Positions 20,301 through 63,003 are shown, counted from the first letter of the stretch. The stretch is DNA of 64,000 bases from Chamaelirium japonicum (GCA_947650365.1 OX393557.1:33297099-33361098); one strand, 5' to 3'. Made by a program: numbers and translations. The notes: generated by a model not told the origin, from the sequence alone.

Positions 20301-22410
20301 AAATCCACAAAAATATTTGGAGTACCTAAATGAAAGTTTGATTGGAGGTGATTTACAAGCCTTCTTTTCACCTGTAAGTGGTTTCTTTTCACTTGAAGCA
20401 GTTTCTTTGGTAAATAAGTGAGTTATAGCAGAAAACCTAGATGCCGGGGTTTTTTTTTTTCGAAAAACCTAGATGGCGTTTTTTTGCGAAGAACCTAGAT
20501 GGCATTTGTGATTAAGGATTTGAAGAAACTCACATTACTAATGGATGCTGTCTTAGATAGGAAGAGATTGTGAAACCAAGCATACAAAACTTAATCATCG
20601 ATCAAATATGATGACCTGGAACATTTGAGTGAAAGTGTAACCTTTGTTCTTGTCAGGATGAGATCGCCGTCACGAGTTAGGTGACTTTTAAGGAACTGTT
20701 TTCATCGCCAACGGAGGCAATGTGTTAGGAGCACAATTCTAATTAAAAAAAGGCTCCATAAAGAGTGACAAAAATATTTCAACCAGTCATCAAGTTGACA
20801 CCAACCCTTCAAGATTGGTGTTGAAAACCTGATCTAGATAGCTTAGCAAAGGAGGGGCCTTCCAAGAAACCTAGAAGATTTGTTGGTGGGTAGGGAGACT
20901 TACCTCATTGTGGTTACACAATTTAAGCTATGCAATCAGGGAGCAGCCCTCCAACGTTCCCTTGCTCATTGTTCAAAATATCAGCCGATACCGCTACATA
21001 CCGGTTTGAGCATGATTGGTACCGGTATTACACCCGTATCGGTTTTAATAGGCTAGTACATTAACTTGAGAGTTTAGACCACATGGTTGCACGTGTCAGA
21101 TGATAATGGTTTGAAATGAGAAAGTAGATTAGCATCACCTTTATCGGCTTATCATAACTAGACTAGTTAACCATTCTCTTTTGGGCATAAATGACTGAAG
21201 AGTACCATTGTAGAAGCAACAAAATCATAAAAAAAAAAAAAAAAAGGAGCTATCAACTGGTACCGATCAGGATGTATCGTCGAGGTCCGATCAATACCGT
21301 GATTTTGAACCTTGGTTCTCCTATACTATGATTGTGTATATACTAAGAGGGCACAAGAGAAGATTTAAATAGGTAATTTTGCATCCATCTTTGTGGCACG
21401 AATTATAAGGAGAAGAGTGAAGTGAAACATCCCCAAAGCATAAGATGTATAGTAGGATGACTGAATTATGGGCTAGTATACTATATATTTCTTTCTAGAG
21501 TTTTTTACAAATCAACCCCTGTAATCTTCTTTACTTACATATAAACCCTTATAAATAAAATCAAAATTTACATATAAGCCCCTTAAATCATCCAATATTT
21601 ATATATCGACTCCTATAGTTAGTTGGCACTTGGCATCCAAAATAAAGGAATATTTCCGAAATATTTCTTCATTCGGTTGTTATTTTATAAATCTAAAGGA
21701 GGAATAACCGATTTACCTATAGTTTTAATTACTTAAGTTTGACATATCTTTATTGAACATGGACTTATTTCAAAATAAACACCGACATAACCCGAATCTA
21801 TCTTGGATCTAATCCGAAGAATTCTCATATTGGAGGGGTATTTAAGAGTTTAGGTAAAAAAAGATGAAATAAAAAATATTCTCTCGTTTTTTATGTCAGC
21901 TGACTGCATGGGTCAATATGTAATGTTTGAATGAATTGAGAGGTTTATAGGTAAATGGACAAGGTTGTAGGGGTTGATTTGTAAAAAAACCTATCTTTCT
22001 AACTAAACTGTGAGCAGGGGGTGGATAGCTCCCACGAGTCCATCGATGCTGTGGAAGCTGCAAAGTCCTTGGCGCAGGCGTGTGGCGCCATAGTTGCCGT
22101 GTCCGGAGCCGTTGATTTTGTCACGGACGGACAGCGGGTGGTGGGGGCGCATAATGGGGTGCCCTTGATGCAGAAGATCACCGCGACGGGGTGTGCGGTC
22201 ACAGCGCTCATCGCTGCGTTCGTGGCGGTGGATCCATCGGACGCCTTCGAAGCCACTGCGTGCGTGCTGTCCATCTTGGGGCTAGCGGGTGAGGTGGGGA
22301 TGGACATGGCGAAAGGACCGGCCTCGCTGCGAATGCACATGATCGATTCGCTGCACGGGCTTGATGAACGCACCGTAAGCTCTAGGGTCAGGATCGCTCG
22401 AGTGTCGTGA
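16835..22410 (+). CDS. THIM: Hydroxyethylthiazole kinase (thiamine salvage), two exons
   Basis: Joined exons 16835-17338 and 22018-22410 give 298 residues, close to the plant family length of about 275 with a longer N-terminus. The enzyme (EC 2.7.1.50, PF02110) phosphorylates 4-methyl-5-hydroxyethylthiazole with ATP so that salvaged thiazole can enter thiamine synthesis. Visible landmarks: PLVQCITNLVSMDLMANALL near residue 48 (substrate-binding N-terminus), ALCINVGTL, WVLDPVA, VIRGNASEI, and in exon 2 AVSGAVDFVTDG and ITATGCAVTALIAAF, which carries the conserved ATGC turn with the catalytic-site cysteine. The intron is phase 0, CAAG|GTAGAT...GAGCAG|GGGG, 4679 bp long. No transit peptide is evident, so it is presumably cytosolic. 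Exon 1 is markedly GC-rich compared with its surroundings. The gene converges on HCAR. Confidence 0.93.
17355..17594. mobile_element. MITE-like element in THIM intron
   Basis: The left end GGGGCTGTTTGGTTAGC and the reverse complement of the right end, GGGGGTGTTTGGTTCGC, form an inverted pair. A second similar end occurs about 60 bp farther right. No target duplication was found, so the exact boundary and superfamily stay open. A G homopolymer lies in the middle. Confidence 0.45.
19103..19167. repeat. 33-bp tandem duplication
   Basis: AATACATGCTTATGTTAACT... occurs twice head to tail and is essentially identical, suggesting a recent duplication. It lies inside the THIM intron, with no coding consequence. 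Confidence 0.85.
22018..22410 (+). CDS. THIM: THIM exon 2 (last exon)
   Basis: It begins GVDSSHESIDAVEAAKSLAQ after the acceptor GAGCAG and ends LDERTVSSRVRIARVS plus TGA. The ACCGTAAGC near the end looks like a splice donor, but reading straight through gives the conserved plant C-terminus, so the frame is taken to be complete. Confidence 0.92.
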   Translation, partial: GVDSSHESIDAVEAAKSLAQACGAIVAVSGAVDFVTDGQRVVGAHNGVPLMQKITATGCAVTALIAAFVAVDPSDAFEATACVLSILGLAGEVGMDMAKGPASLRMHMIDSLHGLDERTVSSRVRIARVS

Positions 22411-22472
22411 TATTTACGATCCGCACAGATCGCATCTTCTTGTCTGTATGAGCATTGACTATAGTATTTAAA

Positions 22473-22760
22473 CTAGTAAGAAACCCGGGCAATGCCCGAA
22501 TGTGATTGATGCACGCCATTTGGCAAAGATGACATCGCAACTGTTTGAAGAAGTGTGAAATCTGAAGTGAGTGTGATTCATTTGTTAGAAAGAGAGATTA
22601 ACATCAAATGACCATTAAATGACATTGAATGAAAATTTATCATCTTTATTGTAGGTTTTTAAATGGATTTAAAAGAGAGCCGTGTTTAGGGTTTAGGGTA
22701 GCTCTTTAAAAGACGTCCACGTGTCACAACACGGGAGAGAGGCTTCCATTTTAGTATAGA
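22473..22760 (-). mobile_element. Small Helitron-like unit 1 of 3
   Basis: On the minus strand it starts TCTATACTAAAATGGAAGCC and ends with the hairpin CGGGCATTGCCCG, then GGTTTCTTACTAG followed by T. A TC 5' end, a GC-rich hairpin about ten bases before a CTAG 3' end and a T after it are Helitron features. At 288 bp it is non-autonomous. It begins 62 bases after the THIM stop codon, so it probably lies in the 3' untranslated region or just beyond. Confidence 0.65.
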
Positions 22761-22762
22761 TA

Positions 22763-23084
22763 CTAGTAAGAAACCCGGGCAATGCCCAGATGAGCTTCAT
22801 GCACTGTCATTTGGCACAGATGACATCACAACTGTTCGAAGAAGTATGAAATCTAAAGTGAGTGTGATTCACTTGTTAGAGAGAGAGAGGGAGAGAAAGA
22901 TTAACATCAAATGATAATTAAATATCATTGAATGAGTGTTTTATTGTCTTTATGGTAGGTTTTTAATAGGATTTAAAACTGAGCGGTGTTCACACATGAA
23001 AGAATGCTTATGGTTCTTTAAAAAACGTCCACGTGTCACAACATGGGAGAGAGGCTTCCGTTTTAGTATATAGTATGATATAGA
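22763..23084 (-). mobile_element. Small Helitron-like unit 2 of 3
   Basis: Same ends and orientation as unit 1, about 322 bp, separated from it by only the two bases TA. It differs from unit 1 by scattered substitutions and an expanded GAGA segment. Shared internal landmarks are ACGTCCACGTGTCACAAC and GTGATTCACTTGTTAGAG. Confidence 0.65.
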
Positions 23085-23100
23085 TTTTAGTATTATACTA

Positions 23101-23403
23101 CTAGTAAGAAACATGCGCAATGCCCGAATATGTTTGATGCATGCTATTTGACAAAGACAACATCACAACTGTTCAAAAAAGTGTAAAATTTGAAGTGAGT
23201 GTGATTCACTTGTTAGAGAGAGAGATTAACATCAAATGACCATTAAATATCATTGAATGAAAATTTATCATCTTTATGATAGGTTTTTAAATAGATTTAA
23301 AAAGGAACCGCGTTCACACACGGAAGAATAATTCTAACTCTTTAAAAGACCTCCACGTGTCACAACACAGGAGAGAGGTTTTCATTTTAGTATATAGTAT
23401 AGA
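23101..23403 (-). mobile_element. Small Helitron-like unit 3 of 3
   Basis: About 303 bp in the same orientation. Its 3' hairpin is damaged on one side (GCGCAATGCCCG on the plus strand). The outer end ATATAGTATAGA matches the other units. Confidence 0.6.
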
Positions 23404-24358
23404 TACTTGATAATCAAGTGGGCGTTGCCAAATTTGTATATGTATATACTTTTATCATTATTAGTATTTTTTGGTTATTAGTCTAAGATTCCTCTAATGA
23501 ACCCAACTTTAGGAAAAATCCGGTGAAACATTTCATTTGAGCTCTAGCCTCTCTAACCATTCCAACTTTAGAAAAAATCATTCCCTAATTTTTTTAATCC
23601 CGATGCCACCCTTGGCTGCCTTTCTCTCTCTCAAGCTCAGTCGGCGGTCATGTAGGCAAGAGCGGAGGCAGAGGCGGAGACAAGGAGTTCGGGTTAGGTC
23701 TGGCAGTCCGGCCTAGGGTTCATCCTATGGGCTGTAGATTAGGTCCGGCGGTGGCAGGGGGTTTGGTTAGATTCGATGGCGGCATGGGGTTTCGATTAGG
23801 TCTGATGGTTGCGGGGGTGGGGTTCGGTTAGGTCCGGCGGTGAGGGGTTCGGGTTCGGTTAGGTCCGGTGGTAGGGGGGTGGGTGGGGGGATGGCAACAG
23901 ATTAAAATTTGAAGGGGGATGAGCGGTATTTTCGTCCATAGGAGTTTAAGCTCAAATGAAAATGTTGTCGAGACTGAAGCTCGAAATCATCTCCTAAGAT
24001 GAGGTTCTTGCTAACTACCCCCCCCACTTCTTTTTTTTTTCCCGGAAGGGACCTCATGCTCAGTACACCTGTGGGTGATTAGAGCACAAAATTAGACCAG
24101 GGTTCGAATCATACCATGTCTGTGATATTGCCACATGACAGCAGATAAACTCGCTCCTTGGTTGGTGTTCGTTCACTTTCCCACAGACAGAGGGCTTACT
24201 ATTGTCCGGCGGCTACTGTCTACTGTCGCTGGCCACCACAGCTGCCTCATCCGCTATATCAATTGTTTCCTTTTTTTTTTTATCTATTTATTATGGTATT
24301 ATAGTAATTATTTCAATGATCTTTTTATATTTACCCCGAAGCTTTAATCCACACCAAA
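23404..24358. repeat. Intergenic repeats between the Helitron triplet and a MITE end
   Basis: It holds CCCAACTTTAGGAAAAATC duplicated nearby (about 23505 and 23565), a degenerate tandem array of GGTTAGGTCCGGCGGTG units at about 23680-23890, and a stretch at 23940-24015 resembling 14460-14560. No gene is visible. Confidence 0.45.
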
Positions 24359-24620
24359 TAGGGATGGCAGCAGTACAGTTTAAAACCGAGAACTGCGGTA
24401 AACCGCACCGCAAAATATAAAACCAGTGCGGGCGCGGTGTTGCAGTGCGGCTTCGGTTTTGCCCAAAACTGTATAATACCGCACCATTTAGACCAATACA
24501 GTGATAAACCACAGTGCACTGCACCACACAGTATGGTGCGGTTTCGGTTTTACATGATGGTACACCGTTGTGGTGCGGTGCGATTTCGGTTTTACATGAT
24601 GGTACACCGCTAGCAACATG
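24359..24620. mobile_element. hAT-MITE-like sequence, one end only
   Basis: It starts TAGGGATGGCAGCAGTACAG, typical of hAT-type MITE ends, followed by repeated GCGGTTTCGGTTTT/AAACCGCACC segments that can pair within the element. The opposite terminal repeat was not found, so it may be truncated. Confidence 0.4.
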
Positions 24621-25168
24621 TGGGTAATGCCCAAGGCCGTCTGATGTGGAAGCAACAGCCGCAATGCGCACGCTATCTGCTAGTGACAAAAGTACTCTCG
24701 CGGATCATGGCCCTTGATTCCACATTGGACGTTCCTGGGCGCCACCGGACTGTTACTGCCTGTTTTCGTTACTGAAGCGGAAGCGAGCCAATGCAAGCAA
24801 CACAACTCAACAAGTAATCAGTTTTTCATAAATCTCACTGAATTTTATACCACCGAGGGAAAATATATCACAGAAGGTCATACCCTCTAACCTTTCGTGA
24901 AGGCATGAGCTAGGGTTAGCACCATTGTTTGGAGATAAGAGCAGCAAGAGCTGAAGGCTTCTGAAGGCATCCTCTCCTAACTCCTCAAACTCCAAGGACC
25001 TGTCTGTAATTTCCAATAGTATAGTAAAGTAAAGTAAACTACATTTGATTGAAATTTAAAAAACCTCATCAATTGGGAATAACTATAATACTGTTGCAAC
25101 ACATTTGCAGTTTTCACACAAAACATTTATGGTAACTAAGGGGAGTACGTGCGCGATGCATGTGTGTG

Positions 25169-25225
<57 letters not shown>

Positions 25226-25600
25226 CCTTCGTACATGAAAGCAATATGAATAACTCGTCTTGGGCATTATCATCTGTCCGTGTACATTTGGAGTTTTCAC
25301 TCAAACGTACTTAGTATCCATTGATGCCTTTAAAAAGATTAGCAAACGACTATTTATCTGTTGGGAAATACTTAATTTCAACCAAATAACAAGCAGCAAG
25401 AAGAGGAAATAGCATTTATAGAAGCGTTTATGTATCAAAATATTCATGAAACTTTTACATCACCCTAATCATTAGTAGGAACCCCTTGCAAGAATTGACT
25501 ACGATCAGAGCGAAGATGAATTTATATCGAGCTTTAACAATAGCTCAAGCCAGCATGAAGCTCCACTCATGTTATAAAGCTAGGGTCTAAGAAGCACTGA
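24621..25600. other. Intergenic stretch with GA microsatellite
   Basis: No gene is recognised. A perfect GA microsatellite runs from about 25172 to 25221. The frames that span it translate as alternating Arg-Glu or Leu-Ser and are artefacts. Confidence 0.5.
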
Positions 25601-26000
25601 TATTGGTACGGGGACACAGGTACGATACGACACGACACGGGTACCCGACATGATAAATCCTAAAAAAAAAAAGGACGGGTATGGCGGGGACACGATAAAT
25701 TAATGAGTGAGTTTTGAAGCGAGTCAACCGAGTTTCGGACCGAATCAACCGAGTTGTTACCGGTCCAAGTCTATGGGTGAGCCGGCTCGAATTTCGGTCG
25801 AGTCGGAACGGGTTTGAAGAGACTAGGGCTGAGGGGGGCCAACCCCCCCCCCCCCCCCCCCCCCCCCTTCTCCCAACAAAAAAAAAGAATAAAAAAAAGA
25901 AGTAATGAATTAATTAAAATTTGGAGTTCCTGGATCCACCACTGAGTGGGATAGCTCTGCCAAAAAAAAAAAAAGAGCATCAACCATCACTGATCAGCAA
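25601..26000. repeat. Low-complexity repeat patch with poly-C
   Basis: ACACGACACGGGTACCCGACA and later GAGTCAACCGAGTTTCGGACC segments resemble other dispersed patches near 35480-35560 and 57620-57720. A poly-C run lies at about 25841-25867. Confidence 0.4.
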
Positions 26001-27398
26001 ATTAAAGACAACCAGACTTCAAACCTTCTATCTTGGATCACAAAGTTCCTAATATGCTTCTAAGATGCTGCTGCACTTTACGACTAATAGGCACCCCTAA
26101 GTACCCTACATAACCCTGTTTAATTCCCATCACTCTACATAACCAACAAGGTACATGGACTACAATACTAATTAGGTACAACCGTACAAGTCATTTCAAC
26201 CATGTAGTCTAGATGTACAGATACTGGCACTTAGGGCCTCTTTGGTTTGGGGAAGCGAAGGTCCGTGGCCTGCTTCCAAGTTTTTTAGGTGAAAATATAT
26301 GCGATCTCTTTGAAGAAAAACAACAATTGGCATGATCTTGATGCAGCTCAATGCAAACCATCTGAATAACCAATATTTACGGATCAACTCCTACAATATT
26401 TTCTAATTTTGCACCAAAAAAAAAACTTGTGCTCTTACTAAAGAATGAGCAACATATTTTAGAAATCATCTTCCAAATTTATATCATGTTAGAAGAATAG
26501 AAGTGTTTTAGCAAATTTAGGAAATAATGTAGGAGGCTATTTGTGAATAGTGATAATTGAGGTGGTTTTCAGCGAATAGAATAAAATGTAAAAGATGAAA
26601 TGCTAAAAAATCCTAAATAAGTTATAACTCAGCACAACATATCATATAAATAAACATATTCTCACCGCGGTCATGGCAACTTGATCCAACCCAATCAGAA
26701 CAGAACAACCGCAAGACCCGATGACTCAGCCTAACGCAACCCATATCCATCAAACCCAACAACAATCAACCTGATCCGACCCAACCAACTTCAATATAAC
26801 AACTTATGACTAAATAAACATGTAGGACTTGGATCATGTTTGTAACTATGAACAAATGCCCCTTCGCCAAGGTACAAAATATACCAAGCAACTGAAAATT
26901 AGACTGGAGTTAATCAGAGGTTTGTTGTAGCACAACTTACAAGTTACAACATTAAAAAGCTATTAAAGTAATCTCTATCACGACACCAGAAAGCCTGTTG
27001 AAAATCGATTTTTTCTTTTCTTTTTTAAAATCAATTTAGACTTTTAATATACGACAAAATTAGCTTCTTCCTGGATGCCAGGACCATATGAACCGGGTGA
27101 CTTTATCACAATAGAGTTTACAGAATGAAGAGATAAGATCAATATACAACCATCTCAGAAATAACGTAAGTGCTTGTCCATATGGATATGCAAATCAAAT
27201 GCAACATAATAAATAAAATGCTCGATGATACTAGGTTTCTGATCTAACCATTACGGAAATTAAAATGTTATAGAGAACTGCAATTTCAGTTCAAGCACTA
27301 AAGGAGAGACAGAGAGTGGGCATTTGAAACCATAGAACTATAGATTGCAAATAATTGTCAACTGTTTGGAGAAAAACGAGTACCTCTGGAATCAGAAA
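26001..27398. other. Intergenic AT-rich stretch downstream of HCAR
   Basis: It lies tail to tail between THIM and HCAR. A MITE-like fragment GGGCCTCTTTGGTTTGG sits near 26233. No exon or RNA gene is seen; the HCAR polyadenylation region should fall in its right part. Confidence 0.5.
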
Positions 27399-57240
<29,842 letters not shown>

Positions 57241-57953
57241 CTGTTAGAATAACTATAAGTATAATATGTTTACAAGTATATAACTAATTTCCTTAAAAAA
57301 AATTCCTTCCAGACAAAATCATAAGCTCTCTAAATCCAAGGCGTAAGCATATAATAGCATAAAATGTAGAAAATTCAATAAAAACTGAACAACCTCAATT
57401 TAAAAAGGCAAGAAGACAGATATCCTCCGAAATAACATAGAAATATGAGCTTATCAGCACAAGTTCCCAAGAGCCAAAATGTCTGGAATCGAAACAAAAT
57501 GGTAGTTCATGGAGTATTTGAAAGATAATGTCATAACCATAAGGTCCATAACCATCAAGCCATATCCCATCGAGTTGGTGTCGGCTTATTTGAAAATAAT
57601 GTATATCATATTTTGCAGTCTATGAAACACGGATACTTCTAGACCCCTCTGCATCCGTATCATATTCGTATCGGATACCGATACTCGTCGGATACTCGGG
57701 ATACATATCTGATATTAAGAAAATTATTTTTTTTTGAAATTTAGGGATACAATATAGATACAACTAGGCAAACTAAATACAATTTTTTATGCTATTTTTG
57801 TAATAGGTTAGTTTGTAATAATCATGGACATAATTATGGTCAATTCGTAATGTAGACTTTTTGGGATTTTCTAGTTTTGGTAGGATTCGGATGAGATATC
57901 ACTTTTTTTACTTTCTTATGGCTAAGAATCGGTATCATATACAGTAACATTAC
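57241..57953 (-). other. HCAR intron leading to the second copia
   Basis: AT-rich; a patch of CGGATACCGATACTCGTCGG-type repeats lies at about 57625-57720. No exon matching the preceding HCAR segment is seen. Confidence 0.5.
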
Positions 57954-60900
57954 AATGGAATGCTCTTCATTGAGGGACCAAGCCCAATATATATATACAA
58001 CATAGAACCCGACCCGACTGTACATAGAACCCGACCCATCTATACATTAACATTAATACTCCCACTCAAACTCATGGTGGATCATGAACCGAGAGTTTCC
58101 TGATAAAATGCCTGAAGCGAGCAATAGTCATGGGCTTCGTGAGGAAGTCATCAGTTTACTCCATCGAGTGAATGAACAATAAGGAGATGGTGTGAGCGAG
58201 AAACTCCTAACAAACATAGTGACAGTCAATCTCAATATGATTGGTGCACTCACGGAAGACCGGGTTGCTAACAATCTGAATAGCACTCCAGTTGTCACAA
58301 AAGAGAGTAGGCTCGGAGATCACAACGCCCAAGTCGAGAAGGAGGCGGTGTAGCCAAACAATCTCTCCGATGGTGGAAGCTATAGCTCTGTATTCGGCTT
58401 CGGTGCTGAAGCAAGTAACAAAATCTCGTTTCTTACTATGCCAAGAAATGAGGGAGTCACCAAGAAACACACATTAGCCAGTAGTGGAACGGCGAGTAGC
58501 AACATCACCTGCCCAATCAACATTGGAGTAAGCACGCAGCACCAGCAGACAGGTGGAGGGGAAAAGCAGCGAACAAGTGATGGTACCTCGAACATAACGG
58601 ATGATCCGAAGTAATGGTGCATAGTGAACAGAACGAGGAGCCTGAACAAACTGGCTGATAATGCCAACAACATGGGCAATGTCCGGCATAGTCATGGTGA
58701 GATAAACTAGCATCCCAACCAGCCGCTAGTATCGGAAGACATCCTGGAGAGGCTCACCATCTGTACAAAGGAGCTTCAAGTTGAGCTCCATGGGTGTGTC
58801 AACAGTACGAGAGTCAATGAGAGCAGCATCGGCAAAGATGTCGGAGATGTATTTCTGTTGGGAGATCAACAATCCACGAGAGGACCGTGCAATCTCAAGA
58901 CCAAGAAAGTAGCGAAGAGGGCCCAGATCCCTCATCTTGAACTGACTTTGGAGGTGACGCTGAAGGGACGCTAAGGTGGCACTATCATCCCCGGTGATGA
59001 TCATATCATCCACATACAAAAGCAAAATAACAATACCCTGACTAGAGGAACGGTTGAACATGGCATAGTCAGAGTGTCGCTCTACAAACCCAGCTGCCAA
59101 AACTGCACTGCGAAATCGCCAGACCAGGCACGAGGGACCTGTTTAAGCCCATAGATGGCCTGACGCAGATGATAGACGTGACTGGAATGAGCAGAGGCGC
59201 CCGGTGGAGGAGCCATGTACACCTCCTCTGAGAGGTCACCGTGGATAAAGGCATTAGTGACGTCCATCTGTTGGAGAGGCCACCCTTAAGCAGCTGCCAC
59301 ATCTAAAAGGGTGCGAACGGTGGTCATTCGAGCAACTGGAGCAAAAGTCTCCTCGTAGTCAATCCCATACTCCTGGGAGAAGCCACGAGCAACAAGGCAC
59401 ACCTTGTGCCGCTCAATGGAACCATCAAGTTGAGTCTTGACCTTGAAGATACATTTGTAGCTGACAGTCACCATGCCAGAGGGACAAAGAACCAAGTCCC
59501 ACATCTGAGTCCGCTGAAATGCCTCAAGCTCCGCTGTCATGACCTATCGCTACTCTGGATGCAAAACTGTCTCACGGTATGACTGGAGCTTCCGGTGGGT
59601 GTGGAGAGCAGTGAGAAAAGCCTGGTAAGACGAAGAATAGAAAGCAACGGAGTGTTCAAAGGTATCAGGAGAGGCAGAGGTAAAAGCAAGGTAGCCAAAC
59701 CTCTCAGGAGAGTAGTCATATCTATCAGGAGGGTAATGTTCGCGTGCAGGGTAGTGCCGAACAGGACCAGAATCCGCGACCGAAGAGGAGGGAGTAGCTG
59801 AAGACAAAGGAGTACCAGTAGAGACAGTCTCGATAGGAGGGACTGTGGAGCGACGAGTGTAGACACGCGTGACGGACAAGGGAGGTGGAGAGGGCAGGGA
59901 AGGTAGGGGTGGGGGGGAAGGTGGCAGTAAAGGTGAAGGTGATGGAGACAGGGAAGGAGGGGAAGGTGGGTGAGACAATAAGAATAACAGAATTGAAAGG
60001 AGTGGTGAGGGCGGAGACTGATATAAAAGAGGTGGGGAAAGACCTTGCGATTCAGTAGAGAAGAACGAAACATCGCCAACAAATGAAACATGGTGGGAGA
60101 CACAAATCCGGCGAGCTAAGGGATCATAGCACTGATACCCTTTGTGCTCCCGACTGAGACCCAAGTGAATACATTTGACAGACCTGGCGGAAAGTTTGTT
60201 ATATTCATGGGGAGGTAAAAGCATGAAACACGTACACCTAAACGTACGAAGAGGAGAATAGTCAGGTGGACTGGAGTAAAGACGCTCGTATGGAGTAGCA
60301 CCAAAGAGAGGAAAGGAGTGATGAGGTGAATGACCGTCATAACAGCTTCAGCCCAATAGGAGTGAGGGACAGAGGTAGAGAGAAGCAAAGCTCATCCTGT
60401 TTTGAGGACATGACGATGCTTGCATTTGGCAATCCGTTCAGCTCATGGGTGTGGGCACAAGACTGCTGGTGAAGAGTGCCATGAGATTGAAGAATCTCAC
60501 GCATCTCGGAGGAGAGATACTCCTTGCACAATCCAACCAAAAGGTCTTAATGCGTCGACCAAACTAAGTAAGAATAATAGTAGTGAATATCCGATAAATG
60601 TGAGGGAGCTCAGACCGGTGACGCATAAGATAAATCCAAATGCACCGAGAGTAATCATCGATAAAACAGACATAATACATAAAACCAGAATGCACTAAAT
60701 AAAAAAGGACGACAGATCGGAAAGTACTAGTAGAAAATGGAAGAGCTAGATGCTTTATCAATCTGCAACTCGTACAGATAAAATGGGGGACACGACCCAA
60801 AGCGCCCGAACGGAAAACGCTTTTGAGTCGATCACTAGATAAATTACCTAACCTTCTGTGCCACACGTTGACATTAAAGGTAACAGACATGGCAGACGCA

Positions 60901-62919
60901 ACAGGAATAGAGAAAACATGGAGATGGTCCAGCTGGTACAATCCTGCTCTACGGCCCAGCCCAATCCTCTGATCCGTCCACGAATCCTGCATAATACAAG
61001 CAGAAGAGGTAAAGATAACAATTAGTACTGAGTCACAAAGAAAGCTGATAGAAATCAGATTAATGTGAAGAGGTGCACGATGGACAAGGGGTAAGGCTAG
61101 GCGACCAGTGGATCCACACTGCAGAATAGAGACGAGAGTCTTATCCGCAGTGCGAACCTCCAGGTGGGTGGGAGCAAGAGAACGGTCGGTGAGCACAGTA
61201 GAATCACAGGTGAGGTGACAGGAGGCACCCGAATCGAAAATCCATGGGACAACAGTACCAGAGGTGGCAGACAAGGCGTGAGCTGGCGAGGATCCAATGG
61301 AGGAGAGGTGGCGAAGAAGTTGCTCCTCGAGTCGCTGAAGACGATCTGGCTCAGGCAGAAATGGTACAGTGGTAGTGACGGGAGAAGTCGGAGTCACTGT
61401 AGCAGCAGCTGCAGTACCATTGAACTTACGGTAGGAGGATGGACCATGGCCATGCTCCATCCACCTCAACTACCACGACAGTCATCACGATAACCAGTAG
61501 CCCAACGTGATTCCCGCTTGTCTGGTCCCTAATGGGGGTTGCGAGGAAGACGTATGGGACATTCACGCTTTATATGATCAAACTCCTTACAGTAATGACA
61601 GAATATAGGCCCGTCAGGGAAGCTGACGACCATGGCGCTGTCTAGTCCAGGAGCATGTAGAGGAGGACGAGGACCCTGTGTCTGGAGGCGAGTCTCCTTG
61701 TCGACCAAGACTAGCAATGCATCCTCTAGCCAAATAAGAGGCTCACAGTGAAGGAGCTAAGCAACAATAAGAGCAAACTCCGACCTAAGTGCAGCCAGAA
61801 ACTGGTGGAGGTGGCTTTCGTCAAGGTAGCACTGAAAATCCCTGGAGCGCAGGCAAGCACACCACTCGGGGATCATAAAGTCTAGTTCATGCCAGTAGGC
61901 ACTCATCAGGCTGAAAAAAGTCATGAATCGTACGCTCCCCTTGACGAGCGGATTGGGAGTCACAGATAAGCTGATGCCAACGTGCACTACTGCATAGAAG
62001 AAACCGGTCCTGGAGATACCCCCACATCTCGCGAGCCATGGGAAGGCGATTGATGGATGCAAGGAGTGAACGAGCAACAGAGTCCAGGAGATAAGCCTGG
62101 TCGTGATGACGCCACATAAGGGTAGTCGTAGCAGCAACAGTAACAGACGACGCACTATTGGCAACGGTGCTATTGGTGACTAAGGAGGAGTCAGCTGGAG
62201 GTGGGTCCTCACCAGTGATGTGATCCTAGAGATTGCAATTGGAGAGCGCGGTCTCGACGGTGAGCGACCAGTCAGGCCAGTCGCTAGCCGAGGTCAACTG
62301 AAAAGGAGCCGCCTTTAGCGGCGATGAAATCGCAACGACAGAGAGCACAATGGTAGACACCATGGAGACAGAGAATCAATCGGATCGGAGCTAGGAGATG
62401 GTGGGGATCGGAGGGAAGAAGGCCGAAGGGGTGATGGGGGGTGGGATTGGGTGGAGAAAAGTGGGGGGGCCGGGTGGGGGGTCGGGTGGGGAGGAGGGGT
62501 GTGGAGGCCTGGTGAGGGGTCGGGTGGAGAGGAGGGCCGGTTGTGGAGGTGGGGAGACCGGAGAGGGGAGGGGGTCGAGTGGAGCGGAGAGGGCCAAGTA
62601 GGGGGTCGGGTTGAGAGGGGAGGGGGGCCGGGTGGGGGATCGGGTGGAGAGGAGGTCTGGGTGGGGAGGGGGGAGGCTGGAGAGGGAAGGGGGCTAGGTG
62701 GGGTTTGGATGGAGAGGAGGGAGACCGGGTGAGGGTCGGGTGAAGAGGGGAGGCCGGACTGCCGGAGGAGGTGCGGTAACAGGAGGAGATGCCAGTGTCG
62801 GAGAAGTTACCATCGTCGTTGCCTTCGCCTCAGGAGAAACCCTAGAGCTCTGATACCATGTTAGGAAATGACGGCTAGGGTTTGGAGAGAATGGAATGCT
62901 CTTCATTGAGGGACCAAGC

Positions 62920-63003
<84 letters not shown>

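Larger units (their letters stand above)
17339..22017 (+). other. THIM intron 1, AT-rich, with small repeats
   Basis: 4679-bp GT-AG intron. It holds a MITE-like element (17355-17594), a GT microsatellite (about 18929-18958), short TGCGATCGCA-rich repeats (18790-19090), a 33-bp tandem duplication (19103-19167), AACCTAGATGGC triplication near 20446-20505, and a TACCGGTA-rich stretch (about 20975-21310) resembling a small dispersed element. No coding exon was recognised inside it. Confidence 0.75.

Noticed and set aside
22371-22380. Possible splice donor CACCGTAAGC near the end of THIM exon 2
   Set aside because: Reading through gives LDERTVSSRVRIARVS and a stop, matching the family C-terminus, so no further exon is needed.
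24291-24689. 132-codon minus-strand frame
   Set aside because: It lies in repeated GGTGCGGTTTCGG MITE-like sequence, with no similarity to known proteins.
25172-25221. Arg-Glu or Leu-Ser repeat proteins over microsatellites (also 16792-16833, 35563-35669, 62921-63001)
   Set aside because: Pure dinucleotide repeats give open frames by chance.
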